A stretch of DNA of 22,339 bases from Clostridia bacterium. GTDB taxonomy: Bacteria > Bacillota > Clostridia > Christensenellales > UBA1242. The notes under the pieces were generated by a model. That model made no database searches. It was not told the origin of the DNA and was given only the letters and a program-made list of their open reading frames with translations. Shown here one piece after another: positions 15,693-22,339 of the stretch (positions are counted from its first letter, which is position 1; each line of letters opens with the position of its first letter). The translations under genes were made by a program, and so were the position numbers. Where the stretch lies: NCBI GenBank assembly GCA_017537405.1, contig JAFYKU010000070.1, positions 1 to 22,339 on the forward strand, given 5' to 3'.

Positions 15693-17642
15693 ATGGACTT
15701 TAAACTCGTTTCTCAATATCAGCCCACCGGCGACCAACCGCGTGCCATTGCTGCTTTAACGCAAGGTATCAAAGATGGCGCAAAACATCAAGTTCTGTTA
15801 GGTGTCACGGGGAGTGGTAAGACTTTTACCATGGCCAATGTGATTAAAAATGCAAATAAACCGACTTTGGTTATTGCGCATAACAAAACTTTAGCAGCTC
15901 AATTATGCAATGAGTTTCGCGAATTTTTTCCGGAAAATCGTGTCGAATATTTTGTTAGTTATTACGATTATTATCAACCCGAGGCCTATTTACCGGCAAC
16001 TGATACTTACATCGAAAAAGACATGGCCATCAATGACGAAATCGATAAATTGCGTCATGCGGCTACTTCGTCTTTGTGCGAGCGTAACGATACGATTGTC
16101 GTGGCCTCGGTTTCTTGTATTTATGGGTTGGGTGAGCCACAAGAATATTTCAAATTAGGAATTTCGTTGCGACCTGGTATGGAAATGAATCGCCGTGATT
16201 TAGTATCCAAATTGGTAAACAACCAATACAAGCGTGCAGATGTTGATTTCATTCGCGGTAGCTTTCGGGCGCACGGAGATATTGTGGATATTATCCCAGC
16301 GTATGCTTCTAATGTGGCTATTCGTGTTCAATTTTGGGGTGACGAAATTGAAGGTATTTTTGAAATTGATGCTTTAACCGGACAGAAAATTTCTTCATTG
16401 TCGCATATTGCAATTTTCCCGGCATCACACTTTGCTGTCGGTTCTGAACGCTTGAAAGAAGCAATTGAAAAAATTCGTGCGGATTTAGCCGTACAAAAAA
16501 AGTTCTTCGATGACCATAATATGGTGGTTGAAAGTCATCGTATTACGCAGCGCACTAACTACGACATGGAGATGTTGGCGGAATTAGGTTTTGTAAAAGG
16601 GATTGAAAACTATTCACGCTATTTTGATGGGCGTCAACCCGGTGAGCCGCCGTATACATTGATGTCATATTTTCCCGATGATTATTTGGTTTTTATTGAT
16701 GAGTCGCATATTACCGTGCCACAAATTCGCGGCATGTACAATGGTGACCGAGCACGCAAAAAAGTGTTGGTTGATTTTGGGTTCCGTTTGCCGTCGGCGT
16801 ATGATAATCGTCCGCTAAATTTTCAAGAATTTAATCAACGCTTAGGGCAGTGTATTTATGTATCCGCGACTCCAGAAAGTTATGAATTGGAATTGGCTGG
16901 GGAACATGTGGTCGAACAAATTATTCGACCAACAGGGTTGTTGGATCCCGAAGTGATTGTTCGCAACAAAGATCATCAAGTCAGTGATGTGTTACAAGAA
17001 ATTGGTGCGGTTGCAGCGGGAAAAGGTAAAATATTGGTCACAACCTTGACCAAAAAGATGGCGGAAGATTTGACTGCATTTTTAACCGAAAACCAAGTGC
17101 GAGTGCGATATTTACACAGTGAAATTGACACTTTAGAGCGGACTGAAATTTTAACGGCGTTTCGTCAAGACCAGTTTGATGTTATTGTCGGAATTAACTT
17201 ATTGCGTGAAGGTTTGGATTTGCCAGAAGTCGAATTGGTGGCGATTTTGGACGCGGACAAGGAAGGTTTATTCCGTTCGACAAGGGCTTTAATACAAACG
17301 ATTGGGCGTGCTGCGCGTAACGCCAAAGCGCGTGTTATTTTGTATGCCAACAAGATTACACCAAGTATGAAAGCCGCGATGGACGAAACCGCGCGCCGCC
17401 GTCAAATCCAAATGGACTATAACCAAGAACACAACATAGTTCCGCGGACTGTTTACAGTTCAATAAAAAATTCATTGTATATTACTAAGAAAGAGAAGGG
17501 TGCAGTAAAAGAAGATGATTTGACGATTGAACAGCTGACTGAATTAATGAACGCAGCCAGTCAAAATTTGAACTTTGAGTTGGCAATTCAATATCGTGAG
17601 CGTATCAATACTTTGCAAAAAAAAAGTGGACACAAACACTAA
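15693..17642 (+). CDS. uvrB: UvrABC excision repair subunit B
   Basis: UvrB verifies DNA damage after loading by UvrA and recruits the UvrC nuclease in nucleotide excision repair. The 649-residue length is normal. Walker A is GVTGSGKT at 37-44, the beta-hairpin region has YDYYQPEAYLP, and helicase motif II is DESH at 336-339. Motifs V and VI appear as GINLLREGLDLPEV and TIGRAARN. The C-terminal UVR domain that contacts UvrC is present (LTELMNAASQNLNFELAIQYRERI). The ATG follows the winged-helix gene by three bases with only a weak GGAAA upstream. uvrA, often adjacent in Bacillota, does not follow here. Confidence 0.97.
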   Translation: MDFKLVSQYQPTGDQPRAIAALTQGIKDGAKHQVLLGVTGSGKTFTMANVIKNANKPTLVIAHNKTLAAQLCNEFREFFPENRVEYFVSYYDYYQPEAYLPATDTYIEKDMAINDEIDKLRHAATSSLCERNDTIVVASVSCIYGLGEPQEYFKLGISLRPGMEMNRRDLVSKLVNNQYKRADVDFIRGSFRAHGDIVDIIPAYASNVAIRVQFWGDEIEGIFEIDALTGQKISSLSHIAIFPASHFAVGSERLKEAIEKIRADLAVQKKFFDDHNMVVESHRITQRTNYDMEMLAELGFVKGIENYSRYFDGRQPGEPPYTLMSYFPDDYLVFIDESHITVPQIRGMYNGDRARKKVLVDFGFRLPSAYDNRPLNFQEFNQRLGQCIYVSATPESYELELAGEHVVEQIIRPTGLLDPEVIVRNKDHQVSDVLQEIGAVAAGKGKILVTTLTKKMAEDLTAFLTENQVRVRYLHSEIDTLERTEILTAFRQDQFDVIVGINLLREGLDLPEVELVAILDADKEGLFRSTRALIQTIGRAARNAKARVILYANKITPSMKAAMDETARRRQIQMDYNQEHNIVPRTVYSSIKNSLYITKKEKGAVKEDDLTIEQLTELMNAASQNLNFELAIQYRERINTLQKKSGHKH

Positions 17643-17663
17643 AAAATTGATATATATTTAATA
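17627..17663 (+). promoter_or_regulatory. Leaderless-type promoter of the NfeD-SPFH operon
   Basis: TGGACA (17627-17632, inside the end of uvrB), an 18-base spacer and TATATA (17651-17656) end six bases before the ATG at 17663. No Shine-Dalgarno sequence lies before this start. Confidence 0.55.
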
Positions 17664-18106
17664 TGTTAACAACAACCATGATTATAGTTTGGGCAGTTGT
17701 AATTGCCACGACATTATTATTAGAATTTTTTACAGTCGATTTCTTTGCGTGTTGTTTTTCGCTGGGCGCTTTGGTGTCTTTAATCTTAGCAATTTTTGGT
17801 GTCGATATCGTTTGGCAATTAATTGCTTTCTTTGCTGTGTCGATTGTAGCTATTTGCGCAACTCGTCCATTGGTAAAACGATTTATGAAGAAACCAACTG
17901 TCCCAACCAATGTTGACCAAAACTTTGGTAAGACTACACGCTTATTAGCCGATGTTGTCGATGGCAAATCTTCGATTAAAATTAATGATGTTGTTTGGAC
18001 TGCTGCTTGTGATGCGGAGTTGAAGCAAGGTGACCTTGTTGCAATTGAACGCGTAGAAGGCAACAAAATGATTGTTAAGCCGGCTGTGGCGGAAACCGTA
18101 AAATAA
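17663..18106 (+). CDS. Short NfeD-like membrane protein
   Basis: This 147-residue protein has two or three hydrophobic segments between residues 3 and 70 (MIIVWAVVIATTLLLEFF, then FSLGALVSLILAIFG, then LIAFFAVSIVAICAT). A C-terminal soluble domain of about 85-145 follows (GKTTRLLADVVDGKSSIKI, VEGNKMIVKP), fitting the OB fold of NfeD. Short NfeD proteins lack the ClpP-class protease domain of the long form and are found next to SPFH-family genes, as here. The pair is thought to organise membrane microdomains. It is followed by the SPFH gene after 18 bases. Confidence 0.85.
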   Translation: MLTTTMIIVWAVVIATTLLLEFFTVDFFACCFSLGALVSLILAIFGVDIVWQLIAFFAVSIVAICATRPLVKRFMKKPTVPTNVDQNFGKTTRLLADVVDGKSSIKINDVVWTAACDAELKQGDLVAIERVEGNKMIVKPAVAETVK

Positions 18107-18111
18107 AAAAG

Positions 18112-18127
18112 GAGATAGAAAAAAATG
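18112..18127 (+). promoter_or_regulatory. Shine-Dalgarno site of the SPFH gene
   Basis: AAGGAG at 18110-18115, with surrounding purines, precedes the ATG at 18125 by nine bases. It is one of the clearest ribosome binding sites in the window. It contrasts with the absence of such a site before the first gene of the same operon, and it favours 18125 over the ATG at 18131. Confidence 0.7.
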
Positions 18128-19030
18128 AATATGGAAGCTTTAATTATTACGATTGCTGTAATTGGCGTTGCCTTATGCGTGATTTTGGCTATGTCAATTC
18201 GTATTGTCAAACAAGGAACCGCGTTAATTGTAGAGCGTTTGGGGAAATATCATCGTACCTTAGGAACGGGTTTGCGTTTTATCTTCCCGTTTATAGATCG
18301 TACTTTACCAACTATTACTTTGAAAGAACAGGTAGCCGATTTTAAACCACAACCTGTAATTACCAAAGACAATGTCACTATGCAAATTGACAGTGTTGTT
18401 TTCTTTCAAATTGTTGACCCCAAATTATACAGTTATGGTATCGAACGACCAATGGCTGCAATTGAAAATTTAACTGCAACGACTTTGCGTAATATCGTGG
18501 GTGAATTAGAGCTAGACGAAACGCTAAGTAGTCGTGACACCGTTAATACTAAAATGCGTGAAATTATTGATACTGCAACGGATCCATGGGGTATCAAAGT
18601 TACTCGCGTTGAATTGAAAAATATTTTGCCGCCGGCTGCAATTCAAGAAAGCATGGAAAAGCAAATGCGCGCTGAACGCGAACGCCGCGAAAACATTTTG
18701 TTAGCCGAAGGTGAAAAACGCAGTAAAATCTTAGTTGCCGAGGGTGAAAAAGAAGCGGCTATCTTGCGTGCGGAAGCTCATAAATATGAAGTCTTAGCGG
18801 AAGCCGAAGCGCAACAACAAGCCATTGAAAAAATTATCTCGGCACAACCAGATGCCGCATACCTAACTTTACAAGGTTATGAAGCTTTAAAATCTTTGGC
18901 AAACGGTGCTGCAACCAAAATTATTGTGCCTAATGATTTAGCCAATGTAGCAACTTTGTTTACTTCGATTAAAGAAACAATGGCAACACAAACAGTAGAA
19001 AACGAAAAGAAAAACAGTAAAGCTAAATAA
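18125..19030 (+). CDS. SPFH/Band 7 (stomatin/QmcA-like) membrane protein
   Basis: This 301-residue protein has one N-terminal membrane helix (about 5-25, LIITIAVIGVALCVILAM) and then the SPFH domain. The domain carries VKQGTALIVERLGKYHRTL, LRFIFPFIDR and VTRVELKNILPPAAIQESM. A charged, Ala- and Glu-rich coiled coil follows (about 178-245), with repeated AEGEK units. Proteins of this type form oligomeric cages or rafts in the cytoplasmic membrane and associate with proteases or NfeD partners. Length and order match QmcA/slipin-type members. Pairing with the upstream nfeD-like gene supports the call. The exact client in this organism cannot be read from sequence. Confidence 0.93.
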   Translation: MNMEALIITIAVIGVALCVILAMSIRIVKQGTALIVERLGKYHRTLGTGLRFIFPFIDRTLPTITLKEQVADFKPQPVITKDNVTMQIDSVVFFQIVDPKLYSYGIERPMAAIENLTATTLRNIVGELELDETLSSRDTVNTKMREIIDTATDPWGIKVTRVELKNILPPAAIQESMEKQMRAERERRENILLAEGEKRSKILVAEGEKEAAILRAEAHKYEVLAEAEAQQQAIEKIISAQPDAAYLTLQGYEALKSLANGAATKIIVPNDLANVATLFTSIKETMATQTVENEKKNSKAK

Positions 19031-19046
19031 ACGATTCGACCATTTA

Positions 19047-19084
19047 TTGACAAATTCATGAGTGCGGTACATAATTAGTACTTA
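19047..19084 (+). promoter_or_regulatory. Promoter of the RND exporter gene
   Basis: A perfect TTGACA (19047-19052), a 17-base spacer and CATAAT (19070-19075, five of six) end eight bases before the ATG at 19084. This is the best promoter match in the window. It predicts an mRNA leader of about zero to two bases. It occupies most of the 53-base gap after the SPFH gene; I see no terminator in that gap. Confidence 0.75.
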
Positions 19085-22000
19085 TGGAAAAAAATCAAAA
19101 TCAATTAGATCAAAACATTCAAGAAAATTGGTTTGCCAAAGTGGGTGTTCACAAACCTTATACGGTATTTGTGTGTATCATGGCCATCATTGTCTTGGGT
19201 GTTTTTGCTTTTTCGAAAATGTCTGTGGACTTGTTTCCATCGATGAACTTACCTTATGCAGTGGTAGTATTAAGTCCTAACGAAACTTATTTAATGGAAC
19301 AAGCCAACAAAGAAGGGGTGCGCAGAGCTAAGGAAGCGGCTGCCGAAACTTATGCAACTAACTATCCGACAAATCCAGATAAAATTAATAACGATGCGGC
19401 TGACTTATTGGCAATTTTAAACGGTAAACCCGAAGAAATTATGGCTTCGCTTGGTGCGATTGTTGCCCATAACGAGGTGGCTGCGCAATATGTAGTTCTT
19501 TCACAAACAGCAGGTTTTCAACAACTATTGATGACCGCAGTTATGCCCAAACAAGTGCAAATGGAAAATTTAACAGACGATACTTTGGTAGCTTTGTCTG
19601 GGATTAATGGTGTTAAAAATACGGATTGTTCGACCATGTTGTCTTTTGGCTTAGTCATGGTCACTTTGGAATACAACAGTGATGCTACTGTGGATTTAAC
19701 AGCGTTAGCGCTGGCTTTTGAAAACATGGCTTTAGATGATACCATTAACTATGGTACTAAATTTAATAAAACAATTTTGAAAATTGACCCATCTTTAATG
19801 CCGGTTATGTATGTAACTGTTGCTTACAATGGGGCAGCTGATGATGATCAAAACCGAGCATGGTTGGAAAATAAAGTTTTAAATAAAATTTCTACTACCG
19901 TTGGTGTCGGTACAGTTACATCAAATCTTGATAATACTTTAAACAACGACCAAGCTTGGCAAGGTACTAACAACGGTTTACAGAATACTTACAGTATTTC
20001 AATTCAAAAGAGCAGTAACGCCGTTACCGCAGAAGTTTGTGCCAATGTGATTCGTACTTTGGATCGATTAAAAGCTGAAAATCCAGAGTTTAGTTATGAC
20101 ATCACCAGCAGTCAAGGTGAGTACATTAATCAATCTATCGGTTCAGTGGGAGAGAACCTGATTGTTGGTGGTATCTTGGCTCTGGTTATTTTGTTCTTGT
20201 TCTTGCGTTCTTTCAAAATGACTTTGGCGATTGGTATTTCAATCCCGTTAGCTTTGGTTGGTACTTTCGTTGCCATGTATTTTATGGGTATCAATTTGAA
20301 CATCGTTTCTATGTCTGGTTTGGCTTTGGCTGTCGGTATGCTGGTTGACAATTCGGTTGTTGTTCTGGAAAATATTTATCGCCTACGCCATAAGGGTATG
20401 CCGTTAAAAGATGCCTGCATCAAAGGTTCATCACAAATTATGATGGCGATGTTAGCATCGTCCTTGACCACCATTTGTGTCTTCTTCCCGATGTTTTTCT
20501 TGGAAGGATTGATGATGGAGATGTTCACGGATTTAGTTTGGGTCATTATTTTATCCTTGCTTTGTTCCTTTGTTGTGGCAGTTATGTTCTTGCCATGTAT
20601 TGTTTCGACCTTTAAAATTAACCCAAAACCGGCAAAAGAAATTGTTATTGCTAATGAAAAAAAAGCAACTTTGGGTCAAAAAATTGTCTTGGTTTGGCGT
20701 AAATTTACAGGCCGCCTTCACCAAATTTTTGACAAGACAATTCGTTTCTGTATTAATAAAAAATGGTTGACCGTGGCTTTGGCTTTTGTGTTGTTTATCG
20801 GTTCTGCCTGTTTGTTATTGGTGAATGGTTTTATTTTGATGCCGTCAACAGACGAAGGAACTTTAAGTGTCTCGGTTGCTTTGACTCCGGCGGGGAATAC
20901 GGCTGCTAACCTAGACGCAAGTAGTTTAGGCCAACCATTATATGAAGAAATTGTAAAAGCTTTGGACAAAGATATTGAAAAGTGTGTGATTTCATATAAT
21001 TCTGGTGCGGATATCTTATCTGGCGGAATTGCAAGTATTAACGCGGAAATCAAATTAAAAGATGACCGCAGCCTAACGACAAATCAAGCTAGCGAAAAAC
21101 TTTACCATGCCTTGCAAAATTATGATAATTCTAACTTCGCCGATATTGAGGTTTCGACTTCTTCTTTGGCTGGTGCTTTTATGTCAAACGAAGTTTCAGT
21201 TGCCTTTACTGTTGATGCCAGTGCCACAGCTACGCAAACCGCGTACCAAGTGGGTAGTGCGATTTTAGACAATTTTAGCTCAGCATTAGCGAATAAATTC
21301 AACAGCGATAAAGAAAGTCTTGGTATCCGCAGCGTTGTTTATAGTCAAAACACAGGAGTAAAAATTCAAAAATACAATAATCGTTATGCAGCAACAGTTA
21401 GTATCAAAGCTGACCCCAGTGCCGATGTAAATAAAATTCAAAGCACATTAAATCAATATGTTGACGAATTAATCGCCACCGATGAATTTAAAACAGTTTC
21501 GGTTTTAGACAATGGTTTTGAAGAACAAATGAACGAAACTTATTCTGCTATGGGTATGGCGTTGTTGGTCGGTTTCTTGTTAATTTATTTAGTCATGGTT
21601 GCTATCTTCCAATCTTTCTTGATGCCGTTTATCATTTTAATTTGCGTTCCATTGGGCTTTACAGGTGCATTCATCTTGTTGGCAATGTGCGGTATGCCAC
21701 TATCGATCCCAGCATTGATTGGTTGCTTGATTTTGATGGGTGTTATTATCAACAATGGTATTTTGGCGGTGGATTATACGAACCAAGCACGCCGAGATGG
21801 ATTATCGGTAAAAGAAGCTTTGGTATCTGCAATTCATACGCGTCTTCGTCCAATTTTTATGACCGCGTTAACGACAATCTTAGCAATGGTGCCAATGGCT
21901 TTTGGTTGGTCTTTATTTAATCAAGGTGGTAGCACAGCTATCATGCAACCTTTAGCCGTTGTTTCGATTGGTGGTTTGTTGTTTGGAACAATTACAACTT

Positions 22001-22101
22001 TGTTCGTGGTTCCTGCTTTTTATGCAATTTTCTGTCGCGACAAAAAAGACAAAAATAAAACAGTACTTGCCTCCGATACTACCGTGCAAACCGTAAAATA
22101 A
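19084..22101 (+). CDS. RND-family exporter (HAE1/SwrC-like) with an insertion in the porter domain
   Basis: This 1005-residue protein is a proton-driven RND permease in the AcrB/SwrC superfamily. TM1 lies at about 26-46, followed by VDLFPSMNLPYAVVVLS. TM4 has GMLVDNSVVVLENIYR, with D422 as the likely proton-relay residue and Asn in place of the second Asp of AcrB, a common variant. The C-terminal half repeats the plan, with GVIINNGILAVDYTNQARR and TRLRPIFMTALTTILAMVPMAFG. Between residues about 65 and 170, where relatives have roughly 25 residues up to the -GV- of the first porter subdomain, there are about 85 extra, mostly helical residues. No adaptor or outer-membrane gene is adjacent, consistent with a single-membrane organism where such pumps may export lipids or peptides. 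The substrate is unknown. Confidence 0.9.
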   Translation: MEKNQNQLDQNIQENWFAKVGVHKPYTVFVCIMAIIVLGVFAFSKMSVDLFPSMNLPYAVVVLSPNETYLMEQANKEGVRRAKEAAAETYATNYPTNPDKINNDAADLLAILNGKPEEIMASLGAIVAHNEVAAQYVVLSQTAGFQQLLMTAVMPKQVQMENLTDDTLVALSGINGVKNTDCSTMLSFGLVMVTLEYNSDATVDLTALALAFENMALDDTINYGTKFNKTILKIDPSLMPVMYVTVAYNGAADDDQNRAWLENKVLNKISTTVGVGTVTSNLDNTLNNDQAWQGTNNGLQNTYSISIQKSSNAVTAEVCANVIRTLDRLKAENPEFSYDITSSQGEYINQSIGSVGENLIVGGILALVILFLFLRSFKMTLAIGISIPLALVGTFVAMYFMGINLNIVSMSGLALAVGMLVDNSVVVLENIYRLRHKGMPLKDACIKGSSQIMMAMLASSLTTICVFFPMFFLEGLMMEMFTDLVWVIILSLLCSFVVAVMFLPCIVSTFKINPKPAKEIVIANEKKATLGQKIVLVWRKFTGRLHQIFDKTIRFCINKKWLTVALAFVLFIGSACLLLVNGFILMPSTDEGTLSVSVALTPAGNTAANLDASSLGQPLYEEIVKALDKDIEKCVISYNSGADILSGGIASINAEIKLKDDRSLTTNQASEKLYHALQNYDNSNFADIEVSTSSLAGAFMSNEVSVAFTVDASATATQTAYQVGSAILDNFSSALANKFNSDKESLGIRSVVYSQNTGVKIQKYNNRYAATVSIKADPSADVNKIQSTLNQYVDELIATDEFKTVSVLDNGFEEQMNETYSAMGMALLVGFLLIYLVMVAIFQSFLMPFIILICVPLGFTGAFILLAMCGMPLSIPALIGCLILMGVIINNGILAVDYTNQARRDGLSVKEALVSAIHTRLRPIFMTALTTILAMVPMAFGWSLFNQGGSTAIMQPLAVVSIGGLLFGTITTLFVVPAFYAIFCRDKKDKNKTVLASDTTVQTVK

Positions 22102-22102
22102 G

Positions 22103-22139
22103 TTGTCAAAACCTTAATTTCAAGATAAGTTAAAGTATA
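22103..22139 (+). promoter_or_regulatory. Possible promoter of the last gene
   Basis: TTGTCA (22103-22108), a 17-base spacer and a weak TAAGTT (22126-22131) lie seven bases before the ATG at 22139. The -10 matches the consensus at only three positions, so this is tentative, but the spacing to the ATG matches the other starts in the window. Confidence 0.3.
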
Positions 22140-22339
22140 TGGAATGGTTATGGCTCTTTTTAGGAATCGTTGGGTTAGCGTTGCTTTGGCTCTTGATTAT
22201 GTGGGTAGAGAAGTTAGCACAGCGTTTAAAAGTACATGACGAAGAACGAAGACTTGCTTCCGCAGATATCGCCGAACGAACAGCTCAAGCCGAAGCTGAA
22301 TTAATTGAAAAACAAGCGACAAAAGATGTTGCGATGGAT
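22139..22339 (+). CDS. Membrane-anchored, coiled-coil-like protein, N-terminal part (runs off window)
   Basis: The frame is open from the ATG at 22139 to the window end, giving 67 residues. Residues 2-22 form a Trp- and Leu-rich membrane helix (EWLWLFLGIVGLALLWLLIMW). A charged Ala-, Glu- and Lys-rich helix follows (AERTAQAEAELIEKQATK). A short N-terminal anchor followed by a coiled coil is the layout of ribonuclease Y, which is one candidate, but it is shared by many other proteins and no catalytic KH or HD motif is within the window. The ATG at 22144 in another frame gives only a short blocked frame. Confidence 0.55.
   Translation, partial: MEWLWLFLGIVGLALLWLLIMWVEKLAQRLKVHDEERRLASADIAERTAQAEAELIEKQATKDVAMD

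Noticed and set aside
17605..18210. A 201-codon minus-strand frame covering the NfeD-like gene.
   Set aside because: The plus-strand gene has a promoter, membrane segments and an SPFH partner; the minus frame is a compositional shadow.
22101..22138. Possible terminator between the RND gene and the last gene.
   Set aside because: Only a three-base CTT/AAG pairing is visible and there is no T-run.
1..22339. TGA recoding as tryptophan, suggested by the AT-rich, leaderless character.
   Set aside because: TGA ends both SurE-like genes exactly at overlapping starts and ends the Asp23 gene, and Trp is encoded by TGG throughout.

Overview
The window looks like a chromosomal segment of an uncultured Bacillota (Firmicutes) bacterium, probably from Clostridia. 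The support is indirect. The gene order asp23-nusB-xseA-xseB-recN is a contracted form of a cluster typical of that phylum, intergenic DNA is AT-rich, and an RND exporter occurs without any adaptor or outer-membrane gene. TGA is used as a stop codon (it ends both SurE-like genes), so this is not a Mycoplasma-type code. No rRNA, tRNA, CRISPR array or insertion sequence was seen.

Layout. (1) 1-803: the 3' end of a VirB4/TraE-like conjugation ATPase, closed by a clear intrinsic terminator. It is the only mobile-element-like gene here. (2) 827-4029: a P2-type calcium ATPase, convergent with an RluB/RsuA-type pseudouridine synthase; their stop codons share the bases TTAA. (3) 4055-6280: two tandem SurE-fold genes that have both lost the metal-binding residues, then a frameshifted cytidylate kinase, with ATGA overlaps between neighbours. 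(4) 6284-9770: a tightly packed operon of Asp23, NusB, both exonuclease VII subunits and RecN. (5) 9775-10809: CorA, on the minus strand. (6) 10901-17642: a 1474-residue cell-surface protein made of Ig-like modules, overlapped by a small membrane-anchored winged-helix protein and followed by UvrB. (7) 17663-19030: an NfeD-like protein with an SPFH/stomatin protein. (8) 19084-22101: a large RND exporter. (9) 22139-end: the start of a membrane-anchored, coiled-coil-like protein.

A pattern runs through the whole window. Nearly every gene that opens a transcription unit has a -10-like hexamer ending 6-8 bases before its start codon, so its mRNA should be leaderless or nearly so. Several genes inside operons carry Shine-Dalgarno sequences instead. 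The points most worth a second look are this leaderless organisation, the tandem metal-site-less SurE pair, the split cmk, the roughly 85-residue insertion in the RND porter domain, the shortened exonuclease VII large subunit, and the surface protein coupled to a membrane-tethered winged-helix protein.
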